Shown piece by piece: positions 5,349 through 9,160 of a stretch of 9,160 nucleotides of DNA. Numbering within the stretch: position 1 is the stretch's first letter; each line of letters starts with the position of its first letter. Source of the stretch: Deltaproteobacteria bacterium (GTDB lineage: Bacteria; Desulfobacterota; DSM-4660; Desulfatiglandales; HGW-15); contig JAFGPH010000277.1 in NCBI GenBank assembly GCA_016926135.1, positions 1 through 9,160 on the forward strand. The letters are read 5' to 3'. The notes under the pieces are model-generated. The model saw only the letters and a program-made list of their open reading frames with translations, ran no database searches and was not told the DNA's origin. Position numbers and translations under genes: made by a program.

Positions 5349-6413
5349 ATGACGAACACGTCGGATCTGAGAAAGGAGGGTTTCTCCTTCCTCGCCACAG
5401 GTATCGGGAGCGTACCCACCCTCGATGTCGGCCGAACCTGCCTGGATATCCTGGCTCACCTTCCTCAGATGCCCTTCTGGCCGCAATTTCCGAGGCGCGC
5501 CCATCTGGAGGATATGACCCTCCAGTTCACCGGAGGCCTGCCTTTGATCGAGGTGGATGAACAGGGCAGGAGGCCGGTTCTCTCATCCGGGGAGAGGGCC
5601 TCTGAGCTGGCCCTCTTCTACGAGCACTTCCTTGCGGAGGATGAAGAGCACTTTGCCCTGAGCAGGCAATACGCCCCGGGGCTCCACGAACTGATCGCCC
5701 TTGTCCGGGAAGAACCGGCACGATACGGACCCTACCTGAAGGGCCAGACCATAGGCCCGGTCACCTTTTGCATGGCCGTGCTGGACCACGAGGGCAAAGC
5801 CATCATTCATGACCCTGAAATGGTGGAAGCCATCTCCAGAGGACTTGCCATCAAGGCCCTCTGGCAGGCACGACAGCTCGCAGCCTGCGGCAAGGAGCCC
5901 TTTCTCTTCCTGGATGAACCCTCGCTCACGGGTTTCGGATCCGCCTTTTCCTCCATTCAACGCGACGAGGTGATCCGTCTGCTCCGGGAGTTCATGGGCT
6001 ACCTGAGGGAGAGATGTCCCGTCCGCATAGGCATCCATTGCTGTGGAAACACGGACTGGTCCATGATCACGGAGGCGCGTCCTGACATCATCAGCTTCGA
6101 CGCCTTCAGTTACATGGACTACTTCCTGCTCTACCGCGAGGAGATCCTCCAGTTTCTCCGTAGGGGAGGCTCCATTGCCTGGGGCATCGTACCCACGGGC
6201 GAAGAAATCCATCATGCCTCCCCGGAAGACCTGCTGAGGAAACTCACCCAGGGTCTGGACCGGCTCATCGAATGGGGCCTGGATCGGGACACGGTGAGGC
6301 AACACTCCCTTCTCACCCCGGCCTGCGGCATGGGCGGCATGGAGGAAGCCTCCGCCGCCAGTGCTTTGGATCTCCTCAGGGATCTCTCCGGCACCTGCAC
6401 CAGGGAATGGTGA
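5349..6413 (+). CDS. Stand-alone MetE C-terminal-like (UROD/MetE superfamily) zinc methyltransferase
   Basis: A 354-residue protein resembling only the catalytic C-terminal barrel of cobalamin-independent methionine synthase (MetE), without the N-terminal folate-binding half. The N-terminus has TGIGSVP (17-23), the expected barrel opening. FLDEPSL (187-193) matches the DEP segment of MetE that contacts homocysteine. H230-x-C232 and C326 in TPACG match zinc ligands of MetE. D251, in DIISFDAF, falls where MetE has a glutamate ligand. So it probably activates a thiol with zinc for methyl transfer. Family knowledge: short MetE-like proteins of anaerobes include folate-independent methionine synthases and corrinoid methyltransferases, and I cannot tell which this is. 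The start is ATG, with GGAGGAG ending 10 bases upstream. Its stop TGA shares one base with the preferred hypF start, suggesting coupled translation. Confidence 0.78.
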   Translation: MTNTSDLRKEGFSFLATGIGSVPTLDVGRTCLDILAHLPQMPFWPQFPRRAHLEDMTLQFTGGLPLIEVDEQGRRPVLSSGERASELALFYEHFLAEDEEHFALSRQYAPGLHELIALVREEPARYGPYLKGQTIGPVTFCMAVLDHEGKAIIHDPEMVEAISRGLAIKALWQARQLAACGKEPFLFLDEPSLTGFGSAFSSIQRDEVIRLLREFMGYLRERCPVRIGIHCCGNTDWSMITEARPDIISFDAFSYMDYFLLYREEILQFLRRGGSIAWGIVPTGEEIHHASPEDLLRKLTQGLDRLIEWGLDRDTVRQHSLLTPACGMGGMEEASAASALDLLRDLSGTCTREW

Positions 6414-8713
6414 TGCACGCCCAAACCACCGCGGCCAGGATACGTGTCCGGGGAGTGGTTCAGGGTGTAGGTTTCCGTCCCTTCGTCTACCAGCTCGCCT
6501 TGCGCCACGGTCTGACCGGCTGGGTCTCGAACACCTCGGAGGACGTCAGGATCCAGGTGGAAGGCCCCGGTCCGGAGGTCCATGGTTTCATCGCCCGCCT
6601 GCGCTCCGACAGCCCTCCCCTTGCCCGCATCGAAGAGATCCGCTGGGAATCCGCTGAGCCTCAAGGACACGTGGCCTTTCGGATCAGGGAGAGCCTTTCC
6701 GAAGAGAAACGGTATCAGCGCATATCCCCGGACATCGCCACCTGCCGTCTCTGTCTCGAGGAGATCCTGGACCCCGGGTCCAGGCGGTACCGTTACCCCT
6801 TCACCAACTGCACCAACTGCGGTCCAAGGCTCACCATCATCAGGGACATCCCGTATGATCGCCCCAAAACCACGATGCACCCCTTCCGCATGTGTCCTGA
6901 TTGTCGGAGGGAGTATGATGACCCCCTGGACCGGCGTTTCCATGCGCAGCCCAACTGCTGCCCCAGGTGCGGCCCGGTCCTGGAACTCGCCGATCGTGAA
7001 GGCCGGGTCATCGCCGCGGACGACCCCCTTGCCCTCGCGGCGGAGTCCCTCAGGACGGGGAAAATTCTGGCCCTCAAGGGGATCGGGGGCTTCCTGCTCG
7101 CCTGTGACGCCACCAGCGAGAAAACGGTGCAGGAACTGCGGCAGAGGAAGAGGCGGGCCTTCAAGCCCCTTGCCGTGATGATGCTAGGTATCGAAGAGGT
7201 CAAGGGGGTCTGCTCGGTTTCCCGGGAGGAGGAAGCGCTGCTCACCTCTTCGAAATCCCCCATTGTCCTTCTCAGGATTCACAGGGCGGGTGCCGTCGCA
7301 CCGGGCGTCTCCCCCAACCTGCGTGACCTGGGCGTTATGCTCCCCTACACACCGCTCCACCACCTCCTGATGCGGGAGGTGGGCATTCCTCTGGTCATGA
7401 CCAGCGGGAATCTCAGCGAGGAACCCATTGTCCGGGACAACGGGGAGGCCCTGGAAAAGCTCTCCCCCATCGCCGACCTCTTCCTTTTACACAATCGCGA
7501 CATTTACGCCCGCTGTGACGACAGCGTGACCTTTGTGGAGGACGATCAACCCAGAGTGGTCCGAAGGGCCCGGGGTTATGCCCCCGACCCGGTCATCCTG
7601 CCCTTTGATACGTCCCAGGTGCTCGCCTGCGGGGCTGAGATCAAGAACACCTTCTGCATCACCAAAGACCGTTACGCCTTCCTGAGCCAGCACATCGGCG
7701 ACATGGAGAACCTGGAGACCCTCCGCCATTTCGAGATCATGCTCGATCTCTACAGCAAGCTCTACCGGCTTGAGCCCCGGATCGTGGCCCATGACATGCA
7801 CCCCGACTATCTTTCCACACGCTTCGCACGCGAGTTGAAGCAAAAGGACGACGGGCTCCTCCTCATTCCGGTCCAGCATCATCACGCCCACATCGTAAGC
7901 TGCATGGCAGAAAACGGGATCGAGCCGCCCGTGCTCGGGGTGGCCTTTGACGGCACGGGTTACGGCCACGACGGCGCGATCTGGGGCAGCGAGTTCCTCC
8001 TCACGGACTACTCAGGGGCCACACGCCTGGGGCATATCGAATATGTCCCCCTTCCGGGCGGCGATGCCGCCGTGAGAAGACCCTATCGCATGGCGCTCAG
8101 CTATCTCTTCAGCCTGCTCGATGACGACAGCCTCCCTCAGGACCTGCCCTTCCTCAGGCACGTGAAAGAGGAGGAGGTCGCCCTCATCCGGACCCAGATC
8201 CGGAAGGGCATCAACTCACCCATGACCTCCAGCGCGGGCCGGCTCTTTGACGCCGTCTCGGCCCTCATCGGCATACGAGGCCGGATCGACTACGAGGCCC
8301 AGGCGGCCGTGGAACTGGAGACGGCCGTGGGAGATGCTGTCCACGATGGGCGACGGTATCCTTTTGACATCGCGATCCAGGGGAGCCAACGGGAGATCCG
8401 CCTCGGAGGGCTTTTCACCGCCGTCCTTCAGGACCTCCGTGACCGTGTCTCCCGCGCCGAGATATCACTCCGCTTTCACCACACCGCAGCCGCCATGATT
8501 TCGGACATGTGCCGCATCCTATCGAGGGAGACCGGCATTCGGCGGGTCGTTCTGAGCGGAGGGGTCTTTCAGAATCGCCTGCTCCTGGGACTGACCCGAA
8601 CCTACCTTCGAAGGGAAGGCCTTGAGGTCATCACCCACAGGGACGTCCCCACCAACGACGGCGGCATATCCCTGGGGCAGGCCGTGATCGGCCATTTCAA
8701 GAGCCTGGGATGA
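6413..8713 (+). CDS. hypF: Carbamoyltransferase HypF, [NiFe]-hydrogenase maturation
   Basis: HypF uses carbamoyl phosphate and ATP to make a carbamoyl adenylate and passes the carbamoyl group to the C-terminal cysteine of HypE, the first step in making the cyanide ligands of the hydrogenase iron. The 766-residue product is full length. An acylphosphatase domain (about 8-95) has R22 in GVGFRPF and N40 in WVSNTSE. Two zinc fingers follow: C111/C114 with C133/C136, and C161/C164 with C183/C186. A YrdC-like domain spans about 200-390 (KGIGGFLLACDA, then RRKRAFKPLAVM-type residues). A Kae1-like domain spans about 405-766, with VQHHHAH (487-493), GTGYGHDGAIWGSEF, SSAGRLFDAVSAL and SGGVFQNRLL. I chose ATG 6413, with AGGG ending 7 bases upstream and the start overlapping the previous stop; ATG 6407 would add two residues. 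A frame start at 6272 is rejected because it lies deep in the previous gene. No obvious defect. Confidence 0.96.
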   Translation: MHAQTTAARIRVRGVVQGVGFRPFVYQLALRHGLTGWVSNTSEDVRIQVEGPGPEVHGFIARLRSDSPPLARIEEIRWESAEPQGHVAFRIRESLSEEKRYQRISPDIATCRLCLEEILDPGSRRYRYPFTNCTNCGPRLTIIRDIPYDRPKTTMHPFRMCPDCRREYDDPLDRRFHAQPNCCPRCGPVLELADREGRVIAADDPLALAAESLRTGKILALKGIGGFLLACDATSEKTVQELRQRKRRAFKPLAVMMLGIEEVKGVCSVSREEEALLTSSKSPIVLLRIHRAGAVAPGVSPNLRDLGVMLPYTPLHHLLMREVGIPLVMTSGNLSEEPIVRDNGEALEKLSPIADLFLLHNRDIYARCDDSVTFVEDDQPRVVRRARGYAPDPVILPFDTSQVLACGAEIKNTFCITKDRYAFLSQHIGDMENLETLRHFEIMLDLYSKLYRLEPRIVAHDMHPDYLSTRFARELKQKDDGLLLIPVQHHHAHIVSCMAENGIEPPVLGVAFDGTGYGHDGAIWGSEFLLTDYSGATRLGHIEYVPLPGGDAAVRRPYRMALSYLFSLLDDDSLPQDLPFLRHVKEEEVALIRTQIRKGINSPMTSSAGRLFDAVSALIGIRGRIDYEAQAAVELETAVGDAVHDGRRYPFDIAIQGSQREIRLGGLFTAVLQDLRDRVSRAEISLRFHHTAAAMISDMCRILSRETGIRRVVLSGGVFQNRLLLGLTRTYLRREGLEVITHRDVPTNDGGISLGQAVIGHFKSLG

Positions 8714-8721
8714 TAAGGAAT

Positions 8722-8755
8722 GGAATGATGGAGAGTTGGAGGATTGGATTGTCGG
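8722..8755. repeat. Single-arm GGA-octamer array between hypF and hypE
   Basis: Four consecutive 8-base units, GGAATGAT, GGAGAGTT, GGAGGATT and GGATTGTC, then GG, directly follow a partial GGAAT at 8717. They keep the 8-base period and GGA head of the element between exbB and exbD but are more diverged. I find no matching inverted arm downstream, so this looks like half an element or a decayed copy. It occupies much of the 87-bp gap between hypF and hypE. Confidence 0.5.
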
Positions 8756-8800
8756 TCAGCGGAGACAACACAGACGCATGAAGACACGGAGCTGGAATTC

Positions 8801-9160
8801 ATGGAAGATAGAATCCTTCTCGCCCATGGCAGCGGCGGAAAACTGAGCCATGACCTGATCAAAAAGACCTTCCTGAAAAGGCTGGCGAACCCTTTCCTCA
8901 ACAGGCTCGACGACTCCGCGGTCCTGGATCTTCAGGGCCGCCTCGCCTTCACCACCGACAGCTACGTGGTGACCCCCATCTTCTTCCCGGGCGGGGATAT
9001 CGGCAGGCTTGCCGTTTGCGGCACGGTCAACGACCTTTCCATGGTCGGCGCCATCCCCACGCACCTCAGCCTCTCCCTCATCATCGAGGAAGGCCTCCCG
9101 CTGCGCGACCTCGAGACCATACTGGAGTCTGTCCAGGGGGCCGCCGAAGAGGCCGAGTTA
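8801..9160 (+). CDS. hypE: Hydrogenase maturation protein HypE, 3' end outside the window
   Basis: HypE accepts the carbamoyl group from HypF on its C-terminal cysteine and dehydrates it with ATP to a thiocyanate, the source of the cyanide ligands placed on iron by HypC and HypD. The 120 visible residues cover the N-terminal AIRS-type half. They include the glycine motif AHGSGGKLSHDLI (8-20), LDDSAVLDL (36-44), the ATP-site segment FTTDSYVVTPIFFPGGDIG (50-68) and VCGTVNDLSMVGA (72-84). These match HypE and separate it from PurM, ThiL and SelD. The frame is open to the window end, so the catalytic C-terminal cysteine cannot be checked. ATG 8801 has GGAG ending 9 bases upstream. An ATG at 8778 is in another frame. 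It follows hypF by 87 bp with no hypC or hypD between. Confidence 0.93.
   Translation, partial: MEDRILLAHGSGGKLSHDLIKKTFLKRLANPFLNRLDDSAVLDLQGRLAFTTDSYVVTPIFFPGGDIGRLAVCGTVNDLSMVGAIPTHLSLSLIIEEGLPLRDLETILESVQGAAEEAEL

Noticed and set aside
6272..6412. Extended HypF N-terminus (47 extra residues upstream of the acylphosphatase domain).
   Set aside because: The extension lies entirely within the 3' end of the methyltransferase gene in another frame. HypF proteins start just before the acylphosphatase motif, and 6413 has a binding site.
5583..6943. Two open frames of about 240 codons on the - strand opposite the methyltransferase and hypF.
   Set aside because: The genes on the + strand have diagnostic catalytic motifs throughout. 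The antisense products show none.

Overview
The window looks like a piece of a chromosome from an anaerobic, Gram-negative deltaproteobacterium (Desulfobacterota type). Four things point there: a DUF6178-like protein, a type I ExbB/ExbD pair with a TPR protein, [NiFe]-hydrogenase maturation genes next to a stand-alone MetE-type methyltransferase, and short GGAG-octamer repeats between genes. This is inferred from gene content and style; no taxonomic marker is present. There are no RNA genes, CRISPR arrays or insertion sequences.

Left part (1-1019, + strand): the 3' portion of an ABC-2 type membrane permease whose start lies outside the window, then a 68-residue protein of unknown function with a CxxC pair and an unusually complete Shine-Dalgarno sequence. 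Its end overlaps by 8 bp the end of a convergent gene on the - strand (1012-2718), a large soluble DUF6178-like protein.

Middle control region (2719-2990): the DUF6178-like gene and a long + strand gene cluster diverge here. A good sigma70-type promoter faces left and a weak one faces right. An 11-bp perfect inverted repeat sits almost exactly midway between them and has a competing internal hairpin.

Right part (2991-9160, all + strand, probably one operon): exbB, a GGAG-octamer inverted repeat, exbD, a DivIC/FtsB-family membrane coiled-coil protein, a TPR protein, a MetE-C-terminal-like zinc methyltransferase, hypF, and the 5' part of hypE (cut by the window edge). ExbB/ExbD would form a proton-driven motor in the inner membrane. 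The FtsB-like and TPR proteins are plausible partners, giving a Tol-like or division-linked envelope module. HypF and HypE make the cyanide ligands of [NiFe]-hydrogenases. The methyltransferase gene overlaps hypF by one base, so their translation is probably coupled, and it may be a folate-independent methionine synthase. No single pathway visibly unites the whole cluster.

The observations most worth following up are the octamer repeat elements at two gene junctions of the same operon, the symmetric operator-like palindrome, the ExbBD/FtsB-like/TPR combination, and the MetE-like/hypF coupling.
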